From: Akkermansia sp.
GTDB lineage: Bacteria > Verrucomicrobiota > Verrucomicrobiia > Verrucomicrobiales > Akkermansiaceae
Assembly: GCA_017517385.1 (NCBI GenBank)
Contig: JAFWZG010000008.1
Coordinates: forward strand, 1-48,865
Reading direction: 5' to 3'
DNA length: 48,865 nucleotides
The notes under the pieces were generated by a model. That model saw nothing but the letters and a program-made list of their open reading frames with translations. It was not told where the DNA came from and did no database searches. The translations under genes were made by a program, and so were the position numbers. Shown here one piece after another: positions 41,988-48,865 of this stretch (position 1 is its first letter; each line of letters begins with the position of its first letter).

Positions 41988-42854
41988 TTAGCGCTCCACC
42001 GTGAAGTCCAGCCCCAAATCCATGGAGGGAACGGAGTGAGTCAGGCAGCCGAAGCTCATGTAGTCCACGCCGCTCTCTGCAGCTGCCGGAGCTGTCTCCA
42101 GTGTCAGGCCGCCGCTGGCTTCGAAATAAGGCTTCTTGTTCTTACCGCGCATTTTGACGGCCTGAGCCATATCCTCAGGGCTCATGTTATCCAGCAGGAT
42201 ATAATCCACCCCCCGGAGCTTCAGGAAGGCCTCCACCTGTGTCAGATTATCTGCCTCCAGCTCTACTTCCACGCCCGGCTTATCAGCATTCAGCTTATCG
42301 ATGCAGGCCTGCAGGTGCGCGGTGTCGCCATCTGTCATGAGGTGGTTATCCTTTACCATGGCGCGGTCATAAAGTCCCAAGCGGTGATTGTTGCCACCAC
42401 CGTGCACCACGGCAGCCTTCTCCAGAAGGCGGTAGCCCGGGGTGGTCTTGCGGGTATCTAGCAGCTTGCAGTCTGTGTGGGCGATGGCTTTCATGTACTT
42501 GTTCGTCATGGTTGCCACGCCGGAGAGGCGCTGAATGAAGTTCAGGGCTGTTCGCTCGGCTCCCAGAATGGAGCGAGCGGAGCCTTCAATCATCATCACA
42601 ATGGCTCCGGGGGATACGGCTTCTCCATCATGCAGGTATACTTCCACCTTCAGGCTCGGGTCCACTGCGCGGAATACGGCCTCAGCCACTTTTACTCCGG
42701 AGAGTACACCCTGTGTGCGGGGACGCATCAGGGCTCGGGCCTGAAGTCCCTCAGGTACAAAATAGGTGGAGGTCACGTCTCCGTCACCAAAATCTTCTTC
42801 CAGCGCCAGCTTGATGAGCGCTTCCATATTATCTGAGACTTTTATACTGCTCAT
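41988..42854 (-). CDS. nadC: Nicotinate-nucleotide pyrophosphorylase (quinolinate phosphoribosyltransferase)
   Basis: A 288-residue enzyme that converts quinolinate and PRPP to nicotinate mononucleotide in NAD synthesis. NadC motifs include LALEEDFGDGDVTS, ERTALNFIQRLSGVAT, LLDTRKTTPGYRLLEKAAVVHGGG, NHRLGLYDRAMVKDNHL and the late FEASGGL. It heads the nadC-dprA operon. The promoter -10 (TATAGT) is 6 nt before the ATG at 42854. Length matches the family. Confidence 0.96.
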   Translation of the reverse strand: MSSIKVSDNMEALIKLALEEDFGDGDVTSTYFVPEGLQARALMRPRTQGVLSGVKVAEAVFRAVDPSLKVEVYLHDGEAVSPGAIVMMIEGSARSILGAERTALNFIQRLSGVATMTNKYMKAIAHTDCKLLDTRKTTPGYRLLEKAAVVHGGGNNHRLGLYDRAMVKDNHLMTDGDTAHLQACIDKLNADKPGVEVELEADNLTQVEAFLKLRGVDYILLDNMSPEDMAQAVKMRGKNKKPYFEASGGLTLETAPAAAESGVDYMSFGCLTHSVPSMDLGLDFTVER

Positions 42855-42860
42855 ACCCTT

Positions 42861-42889
42861 ACTATAGAGTACCCGCAGCGGATTGTAAA
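42861..42889 (-). promoter_or_regulatory. Promoter of nadC-dprA
   Basis: On the minus strand the -35 is TTTACA (42884-42889), the spacer is 17 nt and the -10 is TATAGT (42861-42866). The ATG at 42854 is 6 nt downstream, so the message should be leaderless. Confidence 0.65.
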
Positions 42890-42944
42890 GGCCGAAATAC
42901 TGTACTTGCCGCAGATTTTCGCGGTCTTTTGCGGGGAAATCTGC

Positions 42945-42973
42945 TTGCTATACGGTGAGACACCGTGTAGAAT
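42945..42973 (+). promoter_or_regulatory. Promoter of the NERD-helicase/McrBC operon
   Basis: The -35 is TTGCTA (42945-42950), the spacer is 17 nt and the -10 is TAGAAT (42968-42973). The ATG at 42983 is 9 nt downstream. Confidence 0.65.
42952..42966. promoter_or_regulatory. Operator-like palindrome in the defence-operon promoter
   Basis: ACGGTG-AGA-CACCGT is a perfect 6+3+6 inverted repeat that fills the spacer between the -35 and -10 boxes. A dimeric repressor bound here would block RNA polymerase. No repressor gene is adjacent. Confidence 0.5.
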
Positions 42974-42982
42974 AATGATGCT

Positions 42983-44797
42983 ATGGCGAAAATGTTTCCT
43001 GCAGAGTTTGTAATAACTGATTCCAAAGACATGGGGCAGGTGGGTGAGCGCATCGTGTATGATGCACTCAAACAGATGCCTGATGACTGGACGGTAATCC
43101 ATAACTGCTGGCGCCATATGCTGGATGATAAGCGCAGGCCCGGTCGCGAGGAGCATATTACCTATGAGGCTGATTTCATTCTGCTTATTCCGAATTGTGG
43201 TATTTTGGTGCTAGAAGTTAAGAATTGGCTGAACGCTAAGGTGGAAAATGGTCTCTGGTATCGCAGGAGGCCTGAGGGGCGCTATGAATCCGTGAAGCAC
43301 GGCAGCCCGCTGAATCAGGCGTACCTTGCCGCAAAATATCTACGAAAAGAGTTGGATAAAAAGTTTCGCTGGGGTTTTGCTGGCACTTCCCGCATGGAAT
43401 TTCGCTGTGCTGCCGTTCTTCTGGGCCGGGTGGAGAATTATCAAAATATCTCAGAGGTGCCGAAAGATAAAAAGGCAATCAACGAACAGCTTCTTCCCAT
43501 TTGTAACCGCCCGGTGCCGCGTGATGAGGTGTATGACCGCCTCTATCTTTGCGGAACATCCGTTCTGCAAGATAATCTGCAAGAGCGCCTAGAACGGTTA
43601 TTCTGCTATGGTAACCCCACTTCTGAGGAGGAGTTGGATGATGTGCGCCGTTACCTGCTGCAAAATCTGATGCTGTATGTGGATGCCGCTGAGGCTAACT
43701 CCATCTTGAATACAGCTGCTGCGCCTCTCTGCCGTGTGCTGCCTATGCTGGAGGAGTCTCCCGTTGGCGTGCATGTGGAGGGCTGTGCCGGCTCTGGTAA
43801 GAGTTCCATGCTCTGTGCAGAGGCTGCCAGATTGGCTTCCATTCGGGATTCCTCCCGGGTATGTATTACTTGCTTTAACTACAATTTGGCGGAATACTTG
43901 CGGAGCCATGCAGCGTTGAAGTCTTCCTCCGTACGGCACTTTGATTCTTCCAGCCGCCTAGTGCTTGATAACTTTCAGACTATTCTGAAACGGCTCTATT
44001 CTTGGCTGGGAGAGCCGCTCCCGAAAGACTTTTTCAGCTCCGGTACGCTGGATTCTTTGGCTCAGCGAATACAGGCAGAGGCTCGCCATTGCTTTAACCA
44101 TATCTTTGTGGATGAGGCGCAGGATTTTCCTCCGGAGTGGTGGAAACTCATTAAGGCCATGCTTGCTCCCGGCGGTAAATTGTACCTCTTTTCTGATGCG
44201 GGACAGGTCATTTTCGGCGGCGAAGGAGGCATGCCTGAGCTTCCTGTGCGTCTGCGCTTGAAGCATAACCTGAGAAATTCCGCGCAGATTGCTACCTTCG
44301 GTGCCGCTATTAACGGCGGAAATGCTTGTGCTCTTCCTCTTCAGGGCCCCGAAGTCACCGTGTATCCGCCTTTGGATGACTCCCACCAGCGTGCTGGCGC
44401 GGTGAAAGAGGCTATAAATAATCTCCTTGCAGAGAATTATGCCCTGCAAGACATAGTCGTGCTCACGCCATGGCGTAAGAAAACATCTTTGAAAGACGCT
44501 CAGCTTGCTGAGCTTATAGATTTCCCGGCTGATGAAGAAACACGCGAAAATGCCGCCGGGCGTCTTCGTCGCTGCCTTTCTCCTTCCACCACTCGTGTGC
44601 TAGGTGAAACCATCAAGGCCTATAAGGGCCTAGAAAGCTTAGCCGTCATCCTTACGGATATCTCAGCTCCGCACGAAGGTCCCGATTCAGGTTTTACCCC
44701 GAATGAGCTTTACGTGGCCTGCACACGTGCGCGCTATCGGCTCATCATCATCCCCACGACAAGCGGCGTAGAATTCTTGAAACAACTGAATTACTGA
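42983..44797 (+). CDS. NERD nuclease-domain / SF1 (UvrD-like) helicase fusion
   Basis: A 604-residue protein. The N-terminal NERD domain (1-150) carries a PD-(D/E)xK-type set: E22 (GQVGERIVYDAL), D64 (YEADFILLI), E78 and K80 (LVLEVKNW). The SF1 helicase core follows: Walker A GCAGSGKS (267-274), Walker B FVDEAQDFPPEWW (375-387), LKHNLRNSAQIATF, motif V AYKGLESLAVIL and motif VI YVACTRARYRLII. It probably cleaves or unwinds DNA with ATP, by analogy to defence proteins with NERD domains. The mcrB-like gene starts 1 nt after its stop, so the three genes form one operon. The promoter with its internal palindrome is directly upstream. Confidence 0.85.
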   Translation: MAKMFPAEFVITDSKDMGQVGERIVYDALKQMPDDWTVIHNCWRHMLDDKRRPGREEHITYEADFILLIPNCGILVLEVKNWLNAKVENGLWYRRRPEGRYESVKHGSPLNQAYLAAKYLRKELDKKFRWGFAGTSRMEFRCAAVLLGRVENYQNISEVPKDKKAINEQLLPICNRPVPRDEVYDRLYLCGTSVLQDNLQERLERLFCYGNPTSEEELDDVRRYLLQNLMLYVDAAEANSILNTAAAPLCRVLPMLEESPVGVHVEGCAGSGKSSMLCAEAARLASIRDSSRVCITCFNYNLAEYLRSHAALKSSSVRHFDSSSRLVLDNFQTILKRLYSWLGEPLPKDFFSSGTLDSLAQRIQAEARHCFNHIFVDEAQDFPPEWWKLIKAMLAPGGKLYLFSDAGQVIFGGEGGMPELPVRLRLKHNLRNSAQIATFGAAINGGNACALPLQGPEVTVYPPLDDSHQRAGAVKEAINNLLAENYALQDIVVLTPWRKKTSLKDAQLAELIDFPADEETRENAAGRLRRCLSPSTTRVLGETIKAYKGLESLAVILTDISAPHEGPDSGFTPNELYVACTRARYRLIIIPTTSGVEFLKQLNY

Positions 44798-44798
44798 T

Positions 44799-46790
44799 AT
44801 GGCATTGCAATCACATTACGTTTCTGTCCACAAAGAAATCACCGATTGGCTTTCTGAACATGGTGGTTTTCAGTCCGACCGTGGTCACCAGAATTATTTT
44901 AGTCTTTACAAGGATGGTGTGGAGATAACAGCTCGCTTGTTTAAACCGACAAGCCGGAATCAGCACAATACGGTGACGGTTGAGATTTACTGCGATTCAG
45001 AAGACCAATATGCATGCTTCTTTTCCTTTTTGAACGCGTTGAGTTCAGGTGAAGTGCTCTATCGATTCAGTGAGGCGAAATGCCTTTATACGGATATCAG
45101 TCAGTTATTGGAACTAAAGTCTAAAGCGATAAAGATAGAACGCCGTTTTGTTGTTCCTGATGATTTTGCCGCGTTATCGGAAACTTGCGAGTGGCTTGTC
45201 AATAGTTACAAGGAGTGGTCTGGTCGACCTTGCTCTCGTCGACTGGTGAAGGAGACAACATCCGGATTTTCGGGGGAGCAGCTCGCTCAGCTGGTCGAGG
45301 AGGTTGGAATCTCTTTGGATAAAATGCAGGAGTATCTGCAGCGAGGGCTGGTAGGTATCACTCACCCTGAAAAGAAAGATGGCGAACTTTACGCTGCCCT
45401 TTGGTTTGATGAAAGTGTGATACCTGAGTTGCCCTCCTCATTGGAGTGGGGTGAGCAGTGGAAGCCTGCCAATCTGTACCGAAAGCCACCCATGTTTGCT
45501 GAGAAAGAGGCAGAAACTCGTTATTGGCTCTTGGTGGCAAATCCTAAGTATTGGAGCTTCTCCGACCTAGAAGAAGGCGAGGAAAAGAGCTACTCTGTGT
45601 ATTCAGAAAAGGGGCATCCCCGCCAGATTCCGGTGAATTTTGGGTTGGTGGCACCGGGTGAAAAAATTGTGTGTTATGAGGCCAGTCCCACCATGCAGGT
45701 GGTAGCTTTTGGTGAGATTACGGCGGGTTCTGACGGGCAGAATATTGTGTTCCGCAAGACAGAGAAGCTGCAGGACCCGCTTAGCCGAGAGCTGTTGATG
45801 GATAAGCCGTCATTGACTAAGCTATTCAGTAATCTGCATGGCAGTCTATATGGATTGACAGAGAGTCAATATCAGTTGATAGAGCGAATGGCCCATGCTA
45901 AAAAGGCTCAGGTATTGACTAAAGCTCACAATCGTATCATTTCCGGAGCTCCCGGAACCGGCAAGAGTTACCTGTTGAATAAAGATGCGGATTCGGTAGC
46001 AGCAGAGAACAGGGAACGCGTGACATTTCACCCCGAGTACAGCTACTATGATTTTGTGGGCTCCTATAAGCCGGTGATGAGAGCGGGAAAAATTGGTTAT
46101 GCCTTCGTTCCCGGGCCGTTTGCCCGCATGTTGAAGCGTGCGCTGAACAATAGGAGCGAAAACTATTTGTTGGTGATAGAGGAAATCAATCGAGCCCGTG
46201 CCGCAAGCGTGTTTGGTGATGTTTTCCAGTTGCTGGATCGTGACGACTCGGGCGCGAGTATGTATGATATTGCTCCATCGGAGGAGCTGAAAGAATACCT
46301 CTTCGGCGCTCTGTCTTCTGCCGATGCGCGTGTGCGCATACCGGCTAATCTCTACATTTGGGCTACCATGAACAGTGCTGACCAGGGTGTTTACCCCATG
46401 GATACTGCGTTTAAACGCCGCTGGAGCTTTGAGTATATGGGCATTGACTCTCGCGTTGAAGCGGTTCAGGGGGAACGGGCCGAAGAGTGGAAGACTCTGC
46501 GCAAAAGAGTGAATGCCTTGTTGAGCGCCGCCGGCGTCAATGAGGATAAGCTCATGGGGCCCTTTTTCCTGAACAGTAAAGAGCTGGCAGATAGGGAATA
46601 TTTTATATCGGCAGTAAAGAGCAAGGTGCTGATGTACCTGTTTGAAGATGCCGCTAAACATAAGCGCAGGGCTGTGTTTGTTGGTACTCCGAATTATTCC
46701 GAATTAGTTCAGACGTTTGATAAGACGTATCGTGCTGCTGACATGGACTCTGCTCTGAATATGATTTTCTGTCCTACGGCTAACCAATGA
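44799..46790 (+). CDS. McrB-type AAA+ motor with embedded EVE-like domain
   Basis: A 663-residue protein. The AAA+ domain has Walker A GAPGTGKS (383-390), Walker B YLLVIEEINRARAA (456-469), the McrB-like sensor MNSADQGVYPMD (524-535) and FKRRWSF with the arginine finger (538-544). This group uses GTP or ATP to drive translocation. Residues 241-335 resemble an EVE/PUA-like domain (YWLLVANPKYWSF, then PGEKIVCYEASPTMQVVAFGEI), a fold known to bind modified bases. Residues 1-130 form an alpha/beta domain I do not recognise, and 130-230 is a helical linker. It starts 1 nt after the helicase stop, and its stop overlaps the next start (ATGA), so it is tightly coupled. Confidence 0.85.
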   Translation: MALQSHYVSVHKEITDWLSEHGGFQSDRGHQNYFSLYKDGVEITARLFKPTSRNQHNTVTVEIYCDSEDQYACFFSFLNALSSGEVLYRFSEAKCLYTDISQLLELKSKAIKIERRFVVPDDFAALSETCEWLVNSYKEWSGRPCSRRLVKETTSGFSGEQLAQLVEEVGISLDKMQEYLQRGLVGITHPEKKDGELYAALWFDESVIPELPSSLEWGEQWKPANLYRKPPMFAEKEAETRYWLLVANPKYWSFSDLEEGEEKSYSVYSEKGHPRQIPVNFGLVAPGEKIVCYEASPTMQVVAFGEITAGSDGQNIVFRKTEKLQDPLSRELLMDKPSLTKLFSNLHGSLYGLTESQYQLIERMAHAKKAQVLTKAHNRIISGAPGTGKSYLLNKDADSVAAENRERVTFHPEYSYYDFVGSYKPVMRAGKIGYAFVPGPFARMLKRALNNRSENYLLVIEEINRARAASVFGDVFQLLDRDDSGASMYDIAPSEELKEYLFGALSSADARVRIPANLYIWATMNSADQGVYPMDTAFKRRWSFEYMGIDSRVEAVQGERAEEWKTLRKRVNALLSAAGVNEDKLMGPFFLNSKELADREYFISAVKSKVLMYLFEDAAKHKRRAVFVGTPNYSELVQTFDKTYRAADMDSALNMIFCPTANQ

Positions 46791-48241
46791 GTCATGCGCG
46801 CACAGAAAATCGCCTGCGCTCTCTAGCATGGGTTAGAGAACGAGTGGCGTACACGCGCGAGCAGATTGCCGATATTTTCTGCCTGAGCATCGATGAGTCG
46901 GGAGATTTGATCCTGACTCTCATGCAGGATGGCATTTTGAGCCAGCGGAGAAAGTCTGACCGAGCGGATCAGAACGATGGTAGTGCGCTTGAAGCCTTCA
47001 TCGGCTCTGGTGATTACGCTTTTTCCTACGTGGGTATGTACTGCCACAAAGGGTGCCTTGTCTATGTATTGCCTAAGTATTATACGGAAGAGGCGCTGAC
47101 TGCGCCTGAGTTCTCCTTAGCCGGTGGGGCGTTGCCTATTAAGCGCATGTCCGTTTTTGCTCAGGTGATTAAGGTTATAGCTCGTTGGAAGTCTAAGTAT
47201 GAACAAGAAGTTTCAGACTCTCAGCATGAGCGGGATTCTGACTGTTATCTGGCTTTATTGGTTTCATTGCTTTGCGATTATGCCGAACACGGGGAATATC
47301 GGGAGGACGTGGATTTGATTTCACGGAATGGTAACGGGCGCATTCTGTGGAATCGCACTATTAACTCGACTACGCCTTTCATGCAGGACGGCACACCTGT
47401 GTATGTGGATGTGTTTACTTGTCGTACGGTAGATGCTGAAGAGCATTTTATTACCCGTTTACACAGAGTAATAGTAAAGGAATGCTATCGCCAACTGGAG
47501 CAATTCAGCCTGACTGAGCTGCTTAATCTCCCTTGTGTGGAGACTATAGAGGAAAATATCGAGGAGCTGGGGGAAACTGATTATTTGCTGCACTGTGTGG
47601 AGGCGGAACTCAGCCAACAGTTCGATTCTCGCCGCAGGCATATTCTGCAGTTTATGCAGACTTACTTGCAACAGCGTTTTGAACAGGATGAACAGCCCGA
47701 GTATTCATTTGCCTTCGGTTGTACTCATTTTCAAACTGTTTGGGAGGACGTATGCCGATGCACTTTGGGGGTGGATGTGAGAAATCACTACGCTATTCAG
47801 GCTCCGAGATGGGTGTTTGGTGAGGAGAAACAGGCAGATGTTCAATCTCTTAAACTTGATATGATGTTTGAAAGGGAGGGGATAGCCTATGTGTTTGATG
47901 CCAAATACTACCTGCCTGAGGTTATCAATGGTAGGGTATGCCGTTTGCCCGGTGTGAATGATGTAGCCAAACAATATCTATACGCCATGGCTGTGCAGAA
48001 AAGAGAATCTCTCTGCTCCCCTCCGGCGGTTCTGCCTCATACAGTGTGCAACGCTTTCCTTATGCCTTTGCCTGTCGATAGTTCCCAGACGGAGGAAGTG
48101 CAGCACTATGCCGATATCGAGATGGGGCTATTTAACGGTATGAGTATAAAAGCGTTCCGACTGCCTGTTGCTCAACTATACGCGGATTATCTTGAGGAAC
48201 GAAAGTGTAATTTGCTGGAGCTTCTGTTTGCTCTGGCATGA
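46787..48241 (+). CDS. McrC/LlaJI-type PD-(D/E)xK endonuclease subunit
   Basis: A 484-residue nuclease partner of the McrB-like motor. The N-terminal half contains a McrC-like region (KGCLVYVLPKYYT, RNGNGRILWNRTINSTTPF). The C-terminal nuclease domain has the catalytic set D358 (SLKLDMMFER), D371 and K373 (YVFDAKYYLP), preceded by GCTHFQTVWEDVC, a McrC/LlaJI signature region. Such subunits cut DNA after the motor translocates between sites. The ATG at 46787 overlaps the mcrB-like stop by 4 nt. No methyltransferase is present in the operon or window, so it looks modification-dependent (type IV) rather than a classical restriction-modification system like LlaJI. Confidence 0.82.
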   Translation: MSHARTENRLRSLAWVRERVAYTREQIADIFCLSIDESGDLILTLMQDGILSQRRKSDRADQNDGSALEAFIGSGDYAFSYVGMYCHKGCLVYVLPKYYTEEALTAPEFSLAGGALPIKRMSVFAQVIKVIARWKSKYEQEVSDSQHERDSDCYLALLVSLLCDYAEHGEYREDVDLISRNGNGRILWNRTINSTTPFMQDGTPVYVDVFTCRTVDAEEHFITRLHRVIVKECYRQLEQFSLTELLNLPCVETIEENIEELGETDYLLHCVEAELSQQFDSRRRHILQFMQTYLQQRFEQDEQPEYSFAFGCTHFQTVWEDVCRCTLGVDVRNHYAIQAPRWVFGEEKQADVQSLKLDMMFEREGIAYVFDAKYYLPEVINGRVCRLPGVNDVAKQYLYAMAVQKRESLCSPPAVLPHTVCNAFLMPLPVDSSQTEEVQHYADIEMGLFNGMSIKAFRLPVAQLYADYLEERKCNLLELLFALA

Positions 48242-48560
48242 CGATAGCCTTGCTGATGATTGAGAACAGTTGCTTTAAGTATACTTGATTGATTTTCCTT
48301 GTAATGTATTGTATATCAATGTTAAGAGCTGGCCGGAAGGATGTGCAAGCATGAGTTGAAGTGGCATGGGTACTCCTCTTTATGCTTCGTTGGGGCGACT
48401 TTACGGGCTTTTTGTGAAGCAAAGCCGCTTTTTCTTTCGCATTTCTTAGCCAAAATTTCGCTTTTTCTGAAAAAGTGGTAAAAAAGTGATTTTTGAAAAC
48501 ATTGATTTTTCAATGTTTTTGAAATTGTCTTGCAAAAAAAATGCAAAATTTTTCAAAAAT
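48242..48560 (+). other. AT-rich intergenic region with hairpins
   Basis: No gene is seen. Two terminator-like hairpins are present. GGCTTT (48406-48411) pairs with AAAGCC (48421-48426), followed by GCTTTTTC. AAAACATTGA (48496-48505) pairs with TCAATGTTTT (48510-48519), followed by a T. One of these probably ends the defence operon. The last 60 bases are A/T-rich and could act as an UP element for the promoter at 48565. Confidence 0.55.
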
Positions 48561-48564
48561 ATGC

Positions 48565-48593
48565 TTGACGTGCGGCGATGATTCGTGTATACT
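48565..48593 (+). promoter_or_regulatory. Strong promoter of a structured RNA
   Basis: The -35 is TTGACG (48565-48570), the spacer is exactly 17 nt and the -10 is TATACT (48588-48593), preceded by A-tracts at 48533-48560. Start of transcription is expected near 48600. Confidence 0.8.
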
Positions 48594-48599
48594 TCTCGG

Positions 48600-48865
48600 C
48601 ACACCGACACGGTGAAGCCCGAAAGAGCGAGCGAGACGCTGAAAGCGACCGCGAACGAATCGGCCGGGCGAGGCAGTTTTTCATTTACGGACTTTCCGTA
48701 GCACCACGATTCGCCGAAAGGCTGGAATCACCGGAGAAACCTTCCGGGAGGGGTGCTGGAGAGGATAAAGAGAGGGAAGGAAAAGGTCGTGACGCGTGCC
48801 GTGGCCTACGCCGAGATGAAGTTCTCAGGAACTTCGGAGCGGGGTTACACGGTACTGATGAATCG
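48600..48865 (+). ncRNA. Structured RNA or rRNA leader, 5' part
   Basis: The GC-rich sequence after the promoter folds into several perfect hairpins: CACCG/ACA/CGGTG (48602-48614), TACGGA/CTT/TCCGTA (48686-48700) and GAAGTTC/TCAG/GAACTTC (48818-48835). GCACC (48701-48705) pairs with GGTGC (48752-48756) and encloses two hairpins: GATTCGCC capped by a GAAA tetraloop and returning through GGC and GAATC (48708-48729), and CCGGA/TCCGG (48731-48747). That is a three-way junction. No known 16S, tmRNA, RNase P, SRP or 6S signature is visible. An rRNA operon leader is the best guess given the promoter. The sequence runs off the window. Confidence 0.45.

Noticed and set aside
42983..48241. Classical LlaJI-type restriction-modification system
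   Set aside because: LlaJI-like nuclease and motor are present but there is no DNA methyltransferase gene anywhere in the window, so a modification-dependent system fits better.
48753..48865. Open frame from GTG 48753 through ATG 48816 to the window end, reading VLERIKRGKEKVV then MKFSGTSERGYTVLMN
   Set aside because: It lies within the hairpin-rich RNA, has no promoter at the right distance and no family that I recognise. It cannot be ruled out, because the window ends here.
1..48865. CRISPR array, tRNA genes, prophage or integrase
   Set aside because: I saw no direct-repeat array, no cloverleaf with TTCRA loop in the intergenic gaps, and no phage or integrase proteins.

Overview
The window looks like a chromosomal segment of a Verrucomicrobiota bacterium, possibly a gut or mucus-associated one. 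This is inferred from four things. There is a GreA transcript-cleavage domain fused to a long N-terminal extension, an architecture otherwise known from Chlamydiae. Secreted GH95 and GH2 glycosidases suggest host-glycan use. PA14-like, DUF1353 and GreA-fusion proteins occur together. Translation signals are unusual: I see almost no Shine-Dalgarno sequences, and many genes have a sigma70-type -10 box only 6-10 nt before the start codon, which predicts leaderless or nearly leaderless mRNAs. No rRNA gene is visible, so the taxonomy is an inference.

Layout. 1-258 is the 3' end of an ISAs1-family insertion sequence. 349-3200 holds an FKBP prolyl isomerase, two small membrane proteins and rimO. 3294-9422 is a peptide ABC transporter operon (oppB-oppC-oppA-oppD, no oppF) whose permeases carry unusual extra periplasmic domains, including a MORN-like segment. 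9515-12292 (minus strand) has the GreA fusion and a CBM9-like protein. 12544-14179 is rpoA-rplQ, detached from the usual alpha-operon ribosomal genes. 14300-16046 is a glycosyltransferase/acyltransferase pair. 16059-17854 (minus) is obg plus a metallophosphoesterase. 18103-20295 holds a small possible ribbon-helix-helix protein, mnmA and an FHA protein. 20335-22794 is a secreted GH95 enzyme. 22881-25546 (minus) holds metY and a PA14-like secreted protein. 25742-30187 is secA and an argA-like gene. 30284-37131 holds a membrane protein, a periplasmic amidase, a GH2 beta-galactosidase-like enzyme with an inserted discoidin-like domain, and an alpha/beta-hydrolase lipoprotein. 37222-39165 is speA. 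39184-42854 (minus) holds a DegT-like enzyme, a DUF1353 lipoprotein, dprA and nadC.

The most interesting region is 42945-48241: a tightly coupled three-gene operon encoding a NERD-nuclease/SF1-helicase, an McrB-type AAA+ protein with an embedded EVE-like (modified-base-reader) domain, and a McrC/LlaJI-type PD-(D/E)xK nuclease. No methyltransferase is present, which suggests a modification-dependent (type IV-like) defence system with an added nuclease-helicase. A perfect 15-bp palindrome sits exactly in the -35/-10 spacer of its promoter. Downstream, after an AT-rich tract, a near-consensus promoter drives a GC-rich sequence that folds into several perfect hairpins, including a GNRA-capped three-way junction. 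It runs off the window end and is probably an rRNA leader or another structured RNA.
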